A DNA stretch of 64,000 nucleotides from Burkholderiales bacterium (GTDB taxonomy: Bacteria > Pseudomonadota > Gammaproteobacteria > Burkholderiales > Casimicrobiaceae): the NCBI GenBank assembly GCA_015075645.1, contig JABTUF010000004.1, positions 248,001-312,000 of the forward strand, in the 5' to 3' direction. The position numbers and the translations under genes are program-made. The notes beneath the pieces are model-generated. The model saw nothing but the letters and a program-made list of their open reading frames with translations. It ran no database searches and was not told the DNA's origin. Shown here piece after piece: positions 40,839 through 48,559 of the stretch. Within the stretch, counting starts at the first letter, position 1. Every line of letters starts with the position of its first letter.

Positions 40839-41519
40839 TCAGCCGCGGTAGCGCACCACCATCTCGGGATAGTGGACCTGGCACGCGTAGTCGGCGTAGC
40901 CGGGGATGCGCGGGCCGCGCTCGCCGTAGCGGTTCCCGGCGAACGACCGCTCGACGTTCGTGAACGGCAGCGTGCGCTCGGCGATGCCCTGCGTGAGTTG
41001 GTCTAGGCCGCGTGCGGCGACCGCCGCCATCGCGTCGAACTGGTCGGCGCAGATCACCTGCAGCGCCGGCTCGGGAAAGTCGTACATCGGGCACCAGAAC
41101 ACGGTCCAGCCGGCGTCGAGCGCGTTCACGTGGTCGACGATCTTGCGCGAGAGCAGGTACGCGTCGGACTCGACGTGGACGATGCGGGTGAAGTCGAGCG
41201 CGCGCGCGATCGCGAGCGAGTGCAGGAAGCTCCGCCACCAGCCGCGATGGCCCTTCATGCCGGTGCGCCCCTCGCGCTGCGCGAACCGGTAGAGCCACGC
41301 CGCCGGTCCGGGATCGAGCGCAGCGGGGATCGCGTCGATCACGCGGAGGTCGGGGTCGGGAGCGAGGTACGGCGACGCGTCGTCGATGATGAAGATCGCG
41401 TCGCGCTCGAGCGGCACGCCGAGGTGGTAGTCGAGCCAGCGGCGCGCGCGCACGCGCCACTGCCCTTCGTTCTCGACGTAGGACGTGCAGAACAGCAGCG
41501 TCCTGCGGCCGCCGGCCAC
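40839..41519 (-). CDS. uncharacterised protein, glycosyltransferase-like
   Basis: 226 residues. It opens with a beta-strand and turn, RTLLFCTSYVENEGQWRVRARRWLDYHLG, and has AIFIIDDASPYLAPDPDLRVID, a pattern like the nucleotide-sugar and metal site of GT-A glycosyltransferases, then TRIVHVESDAYLLSRKIVDHV with a DxD-like ESDAY. No named family recognised. The start is a GTG at 41519, 5 bp past the stop of the wax ester synthase gene, so the two are one unit. It may modify or glycosylate a lipid product, but that is inference. Confidence 0.7.
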   Translation of the reverse strand: MAGGRRTLLFCTSYVENEGQWRVRARRWLDYHLGVPLERDAIFIIDDASPYLAPDPDLRVIDAIPAALDPGPAAWLYRFAQREGRTGMKGHRGWWRSFLHSLAIARALDFTRIVHVESDAYLLSRKIVDHVNALDAGWTVFWCPMYDFPEPALQVICADQFDAMAAVAARGLDQLTQGIAERTLPFTNVERSFAGNRYGERGPRIPGYADYACQVHYPEMVVRYRG

Positions 41520-41524
41520 CGGAC

Positions 41525-42994
41525 TCAGCCGCCTGCGCCGACCGCGCGCGCGACCTTGCGCGGATCGAGGTCGCCTTCGATGCCCCACGGGCACATGAGC
41601 GCGGTGAGCACGAGCGATTCGAACTCGCGCCCGAACCGCTCGATCACGCGCCCGGGGTCCGGGCAGAGCCCGCGATCGGCGATGAGGCCGAACTGCACCT
41701 TGCCGTCGTAGGACAGGATCGACGCGCCGATGCCGATGTCGCCGGACTGCGGCACCCAGAACATCAGGCTGTCGATGCGCGCGCCGGCGAGCCACAGCGG
41801 CTGCTGCGGACCGGGCACGTTGGTCATCACCGCGCTCGCGTTGCGAGCGAGGATCGACAGCAGCGTTTCCTGCAGGATCTTCGGGCCCGCGCCCATCGCC
41901 GCGAGGATGCCGAGCGCGAGCACCGGCTGGAAGCTCCCCTTCAGCGCGGCCATGTTGTCGCGCACCGCGTAGAGCCGCTCGACCGGATTGCGGATGCCGA
42001 TCGGCAGGTCGAGGAACACGAGCCCGAACTGGTTGCCGAGCTTGTATGCCTTCTCCATCGGCCGCAGGTTCACCGGCACCAGCGCGCGCAGCGTCACGCC
42101 GTCGGTGTCGTCGCCCTTGTCGCGCAGGTAGTGGCCGAGCGCGCCGGCGACGCAGGCGAGGAGCACGTCGTTGACCGAGCCGCCCAGCGCGCGCCCGATC
42201 GTCTTCACTTCGTCGAGCGGCAGCGCTTCGGCCCAGGCGACGCGCTTGGCGATCGCCGGCTTGCCCTTGAAGCGGGTCGGCGAGTCCTGCTCCATCAGCG
42301 TGAGGTTCGCGATCTCCGCGGTCATCGCGCCGCCCTGGTTCGCGAGCGCGAGCGCCTTCGACGGATCGGTCCACAGCTCGACGCCCTTGTCGACCAGCGT
42401 GCCGCCGATCCAGCGCGCCGTCGCGAGGACGCCGGCGAACGGCTCCAGCAGTTGCGCGACCGGGTCGTCGTCGGGGGCGGCGCGCTTGCGCGCGGGCGGC
42501 TCGAACGGCATCGCCGGAGGACCGTGCTCCGCGGCGTCGGTCATCGACAGCATGACGCGCACCAGCGCGATGCCGTCCGCGTAGCAGTGGTGGATGCGCA
42601 CGATCACCGCGCTGCCGCCGTCGAGGTTGTCGACGAGGTGGAACTGCCAGCGCGGATGGGCGGGATCGAGAGGGACGGCCGCGAGGCGGGAGACGAGCGA
42701 CTGCAACTCGCGCCGGCCGGCAGGCGCGGGCAGCGCCGTGTGCACCACGTGGCGATCGAGGTCGAAGTCGCGCGCGGGCTCCCAGAACATCATGCCGGCC
42801 GCCGCGACCGGGCGCTGCCGGAAGCGCCGGAACACGAGGAAGCGCTCGTCGAGGAGCCGCCGCAACCGCGCGATCGGCAGCCGCTCCCGGAACAGGAGGA
42901 CGCCGGTGATCATCATCAGGTTGTGCGGACGGTCCATCCGCAGCCAGGCGGTGTCGACCGCGGAGACCTTCTCGCGCCGGGACGTCGCTGCCAT
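41525..42994 (-). CDS. wax ester synthase / diacylglycerol acyltransferase (WS/DGAT)
   Basis: 489 residues, typical length. The catalytic motif HHxxxDG is HHCYADG at residues 135-141, with PLDPAHPRWQFHLVDN just before it (the PLDxxxPLW-type motif). Later blocks SVNDVLLACVAGALGHYLRDKG and MTNVPGPQQPLWLAGARI are also characteristic. The enzyme esterifies acyl-CoA with a fatty alcohol (wax ester) or diacylglycerol (TAG). Its pairing in the window with a fatty-acyl-CoA reductase that makes the alcohol supports wax ester synthesis. Start ATG 42994 (MAATSRREKVSAVDTAWLRMD) matches the family N-terminus. It is divergent from the acyl-CoA-binding protein. Confidence 0.92.
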   Translation of the reverse strand: MAATSRREKVSAVDTAWLRMDRPHNLMMITGVLLFRERLPIARLRRLLDERFLVFRRFRQRPVAAAGMMFWEPARDFDLDRHVVHTALPAPAGRRELQSLVSRLAAVPLDPAHPRWQFHLVDNLDGGSAVIVRIHHCYADGIALVRVMLSMTDAAEHGPPAMPFEPPARKRAAPDDDPVAQLLEPFAGVLATARWIGGTLVDKGVELWTDPSKALALANQGGAMTAEIANLTLMEQDSPTRFKGKPAIAKRVAWAEALPLDEVKTIGRALGGSVNDVLLACVAGALGHYLRDKGDDTDGVTLRALVPVNLRPMEKAYKLGNQFGLVFLDLPIGIRNPVERLYAVRDNMAALKGSFQPVLALGILAAMGAGPKILQETLLSILARNASAVMTNVPGPQQPLWLAGARIDSLMFWVPQSGDIGIGASILSYDGKVQFGLIADRGLCPDPGRVIERFGREFESLVLTALMCPWGIEGDLDPRKVARAVGAGG

Positions 42995-43045
42995 CGGGCG
43001 TGGGAATCGTGGCTTGGGAGGGAGTGGCGCCGTCGCGCCCGTGCG

Positions 43046-43075
43046 TTGCGGGTGCTTTCGCGTTCGCGCTAAAGT
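43046..43075 (+). promoter_or_regulatory. promoter of the acyl-CoA-binding protein gene
   Basis: TTGCGG (43046-43051), an 18-bp spacer and TAAAGT (43070-43075) form a fair sigma-70 promoter about 49 bp before the ATG at 43124. No shared storage box is present here. Confidence 0.5.
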
Positions 43076-43123
43076 AGCACGAAACCCCGTGCATCCCGGG
43101 GCACGATCCGAGGGGAGACCACG

Positions 43124-43399
43124 ATGGCCGCCGCGAAGAAGGACGATCTGAAGGGCAAGTTCGAGGCCGCGGCCGCCGCGGCGAAGCAGACGAAGAAGAA
43201 GCCCGACAACGCCACGCTGCTCAAGCTCTACTCGTACTACAAGCAGGCGACCGAGGGCGACGTCAAGGGCGACCGACCGGGCGGGTTCGACTTCGTCGGC
43301 GGCGCGAAGCACGACGCGTGGTCGAAGCTCGAGGGCATGAGCCGCGACGACGCGATGACGAACTACATCAAGCAGGTCGAGAAGCTCAACCGCGCATGA
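43124..43399 (+). CDS. acyl-CoA-binding protein
   Basis: 91 residues, the standard ACBP length. LKGKFEAAAAAAKQTKKKPDNATLLKLYSYYKQATEGDVKGDRPGGFDFVGGAKHDAWSKLEGMSRDDAMTNYIKQVEKL has the four-helix pattern with the YYKQAT-GD motif and KHDAWxKLxGxS that contacts the CoA. It buffers and delivers long-chain acyl-CoA esters in the cytoplasm. Being divergent from the wax ester synthase and near the reductase, it could channel acyl-CoA to both. GAGGGGAG precedes the start. Confidence 0.95.
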   Translation: MAAAKKDDLKGKFEAAAAAAKQTKKKPDNATLLKLYSYYKQATEGDVKGDRPGGFDFVGGAKHDAWSKLEGMSRDDAMTNYIKQVEKLNRA

Positions 43400-43446
43400 C
43401 GCGGTCGCGGGCGCCGCAGGCGATCGGTCGCGCCCCCGAACAACGA

Positions 43447-43465
43447 GGCCCGCATGTCGCGGGCC
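43447..43465. terminator. bidirectional hairpin between ACBP and phasin genes
   Basis: A 7-bp GC stem (GGCCCGC / GCGGGCC) with a 5-nt loop lies between two converging genes, 47 bp past the ACBP stop and 27 bp past the phasin stop. There is no T tract, so it is a weak terminator candidate for either direction. Confidence 0.4.
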
Positions 43466-43492
43466 GGGTGCCGGATGCCTGCGTGCGGAGCG

Positions 43493-44155
43493 TCAGCCCA
43501 GCGCGCCCTTGACCACCTTGCGCGCGGTGCGGACCGTGCGCTTCGCGGTGCGGGTGGCGGCGCCCACCGCGCCGCTCGCGGTCCGGGTCGCGGCATCGAC
43601 CGCGCCGCTCGCCGTTCTCGCGGCGGTGCTGGCGGAACGCGCCGCCGTCTTCACCGCGCCCTTCACGATCTTCTTCACCGGCGAAGCGGGCGCCTTGCGC
43701 TTCGGCTCGACGCCGGTTGCCTTGAGGAGTTCGTTCACCGCCTCGGAGAGCGCGTCGACGCGTTCCGCGAGGCGCTCGACGTCGCTCTGCGTGTGCACGC
43801 CGAGCTTCGACAGCGCGCGCGCCACGCGGTCCTCGAAGACCTGCTCGAGCTTGTCCCAGGTGCCGCCCGCCATCGCCTGAACCTCCTTCGCCTTCGCCCT
43901 GGCGGCGCCACGCGCGACCGCCGCCGCATCCGCCGCGACGTGGCGCGTCTTCTTCTCCAGGACCTCGCCCTGCTCGACGAGCGTCTCGAACACCTTCATG
44001 CCGCCGGCCTGCGCCTTCGAGAAGGCGCCCAGGCCCGCGAGCCAGATCTGCCGCGACGAGTCGAGAATCGACTTCGGCAGGTCGGACAGCGCATCGTGCG
44101 CCCCGGAAGCGCCGGTCGACTCGGACTTCGCTTTCGCCTTCGCCTGCTTCAGCAT
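43493..44155 (-). CDS. phasin-family protein with histone H1-like tail (PhaF/PhaI type)
   Basis: 220 residues. The phasin core SILDSSRQIWLAGLGAFSKAQAGGMKVFETLVEQGEVLEKKTR spans about residues 27-75. Then comes a region with DVERLAERVDALSEAVNELLKATG, a coiled-coil-like stretch as in PhaF. The C-terminal 60 residues are Lys/Ala/Thr/Arg-rich with repeats (AARTASGAVDAATRTASGAVGAATRTAKRTVRTA), a nucleic-acid-binding tail. It should coat PHA or neutral-lipid granules and tether them to DNA. The promoter box 44245-44211 lies about 55 bp upstream of ATG 44155. Compare the smaller phasin at 37465. Confidence 0.9.
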   Translation of the reverse strand: MLKQAKAKAKSESTGASGAHDALSDLPKSILDSSRQIWLAGLGAFSKAQAGGMKVFETLVEQGEVLEKKTRHVAADAAAVARGAARAKAKEVQAMAGGTWDKLEQVFEDRVARALSKLGVHTQSDVERLAERVDALSEAVNELLKATGVEPKRKAPASPVKKIVKGAVKTAARSASTAARTASGAVDAATRTASGAVGAATRTAKRTVRTARKVVKGALG

Positions 44156-44210
44156 CGCGTTCTCCCGCGGGCGTTCGCCGGACCGACGCGGTCGCGCCGG
44201 CCATCGACGC

Positions 44211-44245
44211 ATTCTAGGAACCGCCGATAGAGCAATCATACTAAA
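44211..44245 (-). promoter_or_regulatory. shared storage-gene promoter box, copy 3 (phasin)
   Basis: On the minus strand TTTAGTATGATTGCTCTATC begins at 44245, matching the copies at 35090 and 37374 at most positions. ATGATT (44239-44234), a 17-bp spacer and TAGAAT (44216-44211) form the promoter; the -10 has five of six consensus bases. CTCTA (44232-44228) and the -10 region form the dyad seen in the other copies, less perfectly. Confidence 0.7.
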
Positions 44246-44375
44246 GCGGGACTGCCGCAGCGGCGCGCTTCGGGGGGCGCGCGCCGCCCGTATAATCGGC
44301 GGCCCGGCCAGGGTGTCCGCGCGAGGCGGCGCCGCGGCGGCCGGGCGCGCGACCGCGCGAGCGCAGGAGGAGTCC

Positions 44376-46361
44376 ATGGCCTACTTCGTCACCGGCGCGA
44401 CCGGGTTCATCGGCCGCTACCTCGTCGAGAATCTGCTGAAGCGCGGCAAGCCGGTCTACGCGCTGGTCCGCAAGGGTTCGCAGAAGAAGCTCGACGCGCT
44501 CAAGCGTTCGCTCGAGGCGACGGACAAGCAACTGATCGCCGTGCACGGCGATCTCTCGGCGAAGAACCTGGGCGTCTCCGCCGCCGACACGAAGAAGCTC
44601 GCCGGCAAGATCGACCATTTCTTCCACCTCGCCGCGATCTACGATCTCAACGCCTCGGCCGAAGATCAGAAGCTCACCAACGTCGAGGGCACGAGGCACG
44701 CGGTGAAGTTCGCCGCGGCGGTGCGCGCCGGCTGCTTCCACCACGTCTCGTCGATCGCCGCGGCCGGCCTCTACGAAGGCGTGTTCCGCGAGGACATGTT
44801 CGAGGAGGCCGAGGAACTCGTCCACCCGTACTTCAGCACCAAGCACGAGTCCGAGGGCGTCGTGCGCAAGGAGCGCGAGGGCGCGTTCCGCGTCTACCGG
44901 CCCGGATTCGTCGTCGGCCACTCGAAGACCGGCGAGATCGACAAGATCGACGGCCCCTACTACTTCTTCAAGACGATCCAGAAGATGCGCGACCTGCTGC
45001 CGCCGTGGATGCCCACGATCGGCATCGAGGGCGGGCGCATCAACATCGTGCCGGTGGATTTCGTCGCGGACGCGATCGACCATCTCGCGCACAAGCCCGG
45101 ACTCGACGGCAAGTGCTTCCACCTGACCGATCCCTCGCCGCACCGCATCGGCGAGGTGCTCAACATCTTCGCGAAGGCCGCGCACGCGCCGCAGATGACG
45201 ATGCGCGTCAACGCGAAGATGTTCGGCTTCATCCCCGCGCCGGTCGTCTACGGCGTCGCGTCGCTCGCGCCGGTCAAGCGCGCGATCAAGGTGACGCTGA
45301 ACGACCTCGGCATCCCGCGCGACGTGTTCCAGTTCGTCAACTGGCCGACCCGCTACGACAACCGCCAGGCGGCGAAGGCGCTCAAGGGCTCGGGCATCGA
45401 GGTGCCGCCGCTCGACAGCTACGCCTACCGGTTGTGGGACTACTGGGAGCGCAACCTCGACCCGGACCTCTTCATCGACCGCAGCCTGTCGGGCCGGGTC
45501 AAGGGCAAGGTCGTCGTGGTCACCGGAGGCTCGTCGGGCATCGGGCAGGCGACCGCGCACCGCCTCGCCGACGCGGGCGCGAAGGTGGTCATCGTCGCGC
45601 GCGACCCCGAGAAGCTGGAGGTCACGCGCAAGGAGATCGCCGCGAAGGGCGGCGCCTGCTTCACCTACTCCTGCGACCTGACCGACATGGCCGCGATCGA
45701 CCTGCTCGCCAAGCGCGTGCTCGCCGACCACCACGGCGTCGATTTCCTCGTGAACAACGCCGGCCGCTCGATCCGCCGCGCGGTGATCAACTCGATCGAC
45801 CGCTTCCACGACTTCGAGCGCACGATGCAGCTCAACTACTTCGGCGCGGTCAAGCTGATCCTCGCGTTCCTGCCCGCGATGGTCGGCAAGAAGCGCGGAC
45901 AGGTCATCAACATCAGTTCGATCGGCGTGCTGTCGCGCGCGCCGCGGTTCTCGGCCTACGTCGCGTCGAAGTCCGCGCTCGACGCGTTCTCGGAGTGCGC
46001 GGCCTCGGAACTGCTCGACAAGGGCATCGCGTTCACCAACATCAACATGCCGCTGGTGCGCACGCCGATGATCGCGCCGACGAGGATCTACGACAACGTC
46101 CCGACGCTCTCGCCCGAGGAAGCGGCCGGCCTCGTCGTCGACGCGATCGTGCACCGCCCGGTCCGCATCGCGACGCGCCTCGGCATCTTCGGCGCCGTCT
46201 GCCACGCGATCGCGCCCAAGCTCACGCAGGTCCTGCTCAACACCGCGTTCAACATGTTCCCCGATTCCGCGGCGGCACAGGGCAAGAAGGACGGGGAATC
46301 ACAGTCGCTCTCCGCCGAGCAGATCGCGTTCGCGCAGATCACGCAGGGTATCCATTGGTAG
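44376..46361 (+). CDS. alcohol-forming fatty acyl-CoA reductase (FAR, Marinobacter type)
   Basis: 661 residues, exactly the length I recall for Marinobacter Maqu_2220, and similar to it throughout, e.g. GATGFIGRYLVENLL, FHHVSSIAAAGLYEG, FREDMFEEAEEL, DYWERNLDPDLF. Residues 1-370 are a reductase-like Rossmann domain (VTGATGFIG 5-13, YxxxK at Tyr152-Lys156). Residues 375-661 are an SDR domain (TGGSSGIG 383-390, NNAG 460-463, Tyr528-xxx-Lys532). The two domains reduce acyl-CoA through the aldehyde to fatty alcohol with NADPH. AGGAGGA precedes the start and TATAAT (44291-44296) is a good -10. With the WS/DGAT and ACBP 1.4 kb away this gives a complete wax ester route. Confidence 0.94.
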   Translation: MAYFVTGATGFIGRYLVENLLKRGKPVYALVRKGSQKKLDALKRSLEATDKQLIAVHGDLSAKNLGVSAADTKKLAGKIDHFFHLAAIYDLNASAEDQKLTNVEGTRHAVKFAAAVRAGCFHHVSSIAAAGLYEGVFREDMFEEAEELVHPYFSTKHESEGVVRKEREGAFRVYRPGFVVGHSKTGEIDKIDGPYYFFKTIQKMRDLLPPWMPTIGIEGGRINIVPVDFVADAIDHLAHKPGLDGKCFHLTDPSPHRIGEVLNIFAKAAHAPQMTMRVNAKMFGFIPAPVVYGVASLAPVKRAIKVTLNDLGIPRDVFQFVNWPTRYDNRQAAKALKGSGIEVPPLDSYAYRLWDYWERNLDPDLFIDRSLSGRVKGKVVVVTGGSSGIGQATAHRLADAGAKVVIVARDPEKLEVTRKEIAAKGGACFTYSCDLTDMAAIDLLAKRVLADHHGVDFLVNNAGRSIRRAVINSIDRFHDFERTMQLNYFGAVKLILAFLPAMVGKKRGQVINISSIGVLSRAPRFSAYVASKSALDAFSECAASELLDKGIAFTNINMPLVRTPMIAPTRIYDNVPTLSPEEAAGLVVDAIVHRPVRIATRLGIFGAVCHAIAPKLTQVLLNTAFNMFPDSAAAQGKKDGESQSLSAEQIAFAQITQGIHW

Positions 46362-46365
46362 GTTT

Positions 46366-46600
46366 CAGTTGTCAGTTGTCAGTTGTCAGTGGCAGCGGAG
46401 TTTCCGGCGGCGGCGCATTGAGCGCCGTTGCGGGGTTCTTGTGGGTCAGGCTTCAGCCTGACGCCTTTCGCGTCGATGCAGCGAGAACCTCGTAGGTCCG
46501 GCTTCAGCCTGACGCCCTTCGCCTCGCCACCGTGTGGGTCCGGCTTCAGCCGGACGCTTTTCGCTTCGATGCAGCATCGTCAGACTGAAGTCTGACCTAC
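46366..46600. repeat. composite palindromic repeat cluster 2
   Basis: Between the reductase and the hydrolase genes lie, in order: three tandem CAGTTGT units (46366-46386); a 29-bp GC-rich unit with GGCGCATTGAGCGCC at its core (46404-46432); and four REP-like palindromes (46441-46462, 46492-46513, 46534-46555, and an inverted copy at 46579-46600) of the GTGGGTC-CGGCTTCAGCC-GGAC type. The last copy supplies the final codons and the stop of the hydrolase gene. The same parts occur in cluster 3. Confidence 0.78.
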
Positions 46601-47527
46601 CGCCTGACTCACCGCGGTATCGGGGCCGGAAGCCCGCAGTTCCTCGGCCACGCGCCGCGCGACCTCCGGATCGGTGAGGAGCGCGTTGTGGCCGACGCCG
46701 GTCAGCTCGATGTTGCGGCCGTATTCGAGGCGGGCGGAGGTCTGCGGCGCGACCATCGAGTCGTGCCACGACCACAGCGACACGAATGGCGGTGTGCTGT
46801 CGCGCGACGGAATCGGCAGCGCGGCGAGCCAGGCGTTGCCCGGCCGCAACTGCGCGAGCGAGACGCCGGGGAACATCCAGGCGTGCGCGCTGCCGGCGTG
46901 CGGCGTGCCGATCGTGATCACCTTCCGCAGCTTCGCGCCGCCGTAGCGGCGCAGGTAGGCGCGCGCGACGAGCCCGCCCATGCTGTGCGCGACGACCGAC
47001 ACCTGTGCCGCGCCGGTGGCCGCGAGGATCGCGTCGATCTTCGAGGCGACCTGCTCGGCGAAGAGGTCGATCGACGCGAGCGGCGGGCCGTAGGAGAGCG
47101 CGTACAGCGGGCCGATCCCCTGCGCGGACAGGCGCCGCTTCATCGACCGCCACACGCCGGCGTTGCATAGCACGCCGTGCAGCAGCAGCACCGGATCGCG
47201 CGCGGGCGCACGCGGCGGGTCGCGGCCGATCCGGCGGTAGGCCATGAGACGAGGCGTTGCGCCGGCGAGCGCCCAGAACTCGCGCGCGAACAGGCGCAAT
47301 GAGGCCCGCATGCCGACCCGCCGGTCGCCCGGCCGTGGCGAGCGTCGCACCCAGGCGATCGCGAAATAGACCGCGGTCATCACGAACACGATCGCGAAGT
47401 AGATGACCGGAACCGCGACGATCCACGGCCACGCCGCGCCGCCGGCCGCGACCTGTCGCGCCGCGACGAAGACGTAGCCCGCGAGGAGCGCGCCGTTGAT
47501 CGACCACAACGCGATCGCCGTCCACAT
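46580..47527 (-). CDS. membrane-anchored alpha/beta hydrolase (lipase/esterase)
   Basis: 315 residues. Two N-terminal transmembrane helices (IALWSINGALLAGYVFVAA and WIVAVPVIYFAIVFVMTAVYFAIA) precede the hydrolase domain. The oxyanion strand and turn are VLLLHGVLCNAGVW, the nucleophile elbow AHSMGGLVARAYL, and the catalytic His lies in ELTGVGHNALLTD. It resembles LipA/PGAP1-like lipases that act on ester lipids. The last codons, VGQTSV and the stop, are read from a REP-like palindrome, so the native C-terminus may have been altered by the repeat. It is 24 bp past the LitR-type regulator and likely co-transcribed. Confidence 0.87.
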   Translation of the reverse strand: MWTAIALWSINGALLAGYVFVAARQVAAGGAAWPWIVAVPVIYFAIVFVMTAVYFAIAWVRRSPRPGDRRVGMRASLRLFAREFWALAGATPRLMAYRRIGRDPPRAPARDPVLLLHGVLCNAGVWRSMKRRLSAQGIGPLYALSYGPPLASIDLFAEQVASKIDAILAATGAAQVSVVAHSMGGLVARAYLRRYGGAKLRKVITIGTPHAGSAHAWMFPGVSLAQLRPGNAWLAALPIPSRDSTPPFVSLWSWHDSMVAPQTSARLEYGRNIELTGVGHNALLTDPEVARRVAEELRASGPDTAVSQAVGQTSV

Positions 47528-47551
47528 CGCGCGAACGCGCCCGCGCGCGGA

Positions 47552-48478
47552 TCAGCCGCGCCGCGCCTTCCAGCCGCGAAGTGCCGGAACCGTCGCCGCG
47601 AGATCGGACATGAGCGCCACGCCGGCGAGCGTCCTGCGCACTCGGCGCGTCATCTCGCCGCCGGCCCAGATCTCCATGTGCGCCGGCAGTTGCGCGCGCA
47701 GCGTCGCGAGCCCCTCGACCGCCGCGCGCATCGGATAGGCACCCGAGAACGAGAGCGCGACGATGTTCGCGCGGTGCGCGAGCGCGGCGCGCCGGATGTC
47801 CTCCACCGGGGTCTGCGTGCCGAGCGAGATGCAATACGCGCCCTCGGGCACGAGCAGCGCCTCGACCATCAAGAGGCCAAGGTGGTGGGGCTCGCGCGGG
47901 AACGTCGTCAGCAGCACGCGCGGCGAGTTCTCCGGCGTGCGCGGGAAGGTGTTGATCGCGGTGCGCAGCGCGACGTGCGCGGCTTCGGTGTACTGGTGCT
48001 CCTCGAACACCTGCAGGTCGCCGCGCATCCACGCCGCGCCGATCTCGCGGTTGAGCGGCGCGAGCGTCTCCAGCACGAACGGCTGCAGGCCCTGGCGCAT
48101 CACGCGCTGGGCGAGAAGCTGCTGCAGTCCGCAGGCGTCGTGCGCCCGCACGAGCGCGACCACGTCGCGCACCGGTTCCGGCGAACTCTCGCCATGGCCC
48201 TCGCCCGCGCGCGCGCCCGCCAGCGCGTGGAGCGCGTCGAGCGACTGGTTGACGACCTTGCCTGGACGCATGCCCACGTCCATCAGCCGCTTGATCGCGC
48301 GAAGCTTCGACACCTCGTAGGGTGAATAGAGCCGCTCGCCGCCGGCATCGCGCGCCGGCCGGGGAAACCCGTAGCGACGCTCCCACACCCGCAGCAGGTC
48401 CTTCGACAGGCCGGTTTCCCGCTCGACGGCGCCGATGTTGAAACCCGGCGCGGGAGCAGAACCGAGGGGCGGAGTCAT
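47552..48478 (-). CDS. MerR-family B12-binding regulator, LitR/CarH-like photoreceptor
   Basis: 308 residues. A MerR-type helix-turn-helix (FNIGAVERETGLSKDLLRVWERRYGFPRPARDAGGERLYSPYEVSKLRAIKRLMDVGMRPG) is followed by the cobalamin-binding module. Trp150-x9-Glu160-His161 is the Wx9EH motif of CarH/LitR, where light breaks the B12-carbon bond. Glu196-x-His198-x-x-Gly201 is a variant of the DxHxxG motif whose His ligates cobalt. Such proteins repress in the dark and release DNA in light. It is divergent from a glutathione peroxidase gene, which suits control of photooxidative stress defence. Confidence 0.9.
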   Translation of the reverse strand: MTPPLGSAPAPGFNIGAVERETGLSKDLLRVWERRYGFPRPARDAGGERLYSPYEVSKLRAIKRLMDVGMRPGKVVNQSLDALHALAGARAGEGHGESSPEPVRDVVALVRAHDACGLQQLLAQRVMRQGLQPFVLETLAPLNREIGAAWMRGDLQVFEEHQYTEAAHVALRTAINTFPRTPENSPRVLLTTFPREPHHLGLLMVEALLVPEGAYCISLGTQTPVEDIRRAALAHRANIVALSFSGAYPMRAAVEGLATLRAQLPAHMEIWAGGEMTRRVRRTLAGVALMSDLAATVPALRGWKARRG

Positions 48479-48500
48479 GGTCGCGGGCGGGTGCAGGTGC

Positions 48501-48529
48501 TTGACAGTCTCTCGGGCGAATTCTACTGT
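48501..48529 (+). promoter_or_regulatory. promoter of the glutathione peroxidase gene
   Basis: TTGACA (48501-48506), a 17-bp spacer and TACTGT (48524-48529) form a near-consensus sigma-70 promoter. It lies between the LitR-like start (48478) and the peroxidase, so it rules out a peroxidase start at 48491 and points to GTG 48560. A LitR-type repressor could bind here and respond to light. Confidence 0.7.
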
Positions 48530-48559
48530 GGTCGGCGAAGGCGGAAGGCTCCCCACGAC

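Noticed and set aside
48491..48559. Longer start for the glutathione peroxidase (ATG 48491)
   Set aside because: It lies upstream of the TTGACA/TACTGT promoter and only 12 bp from the divergent regulator start, so GTG 48560 is preferred.
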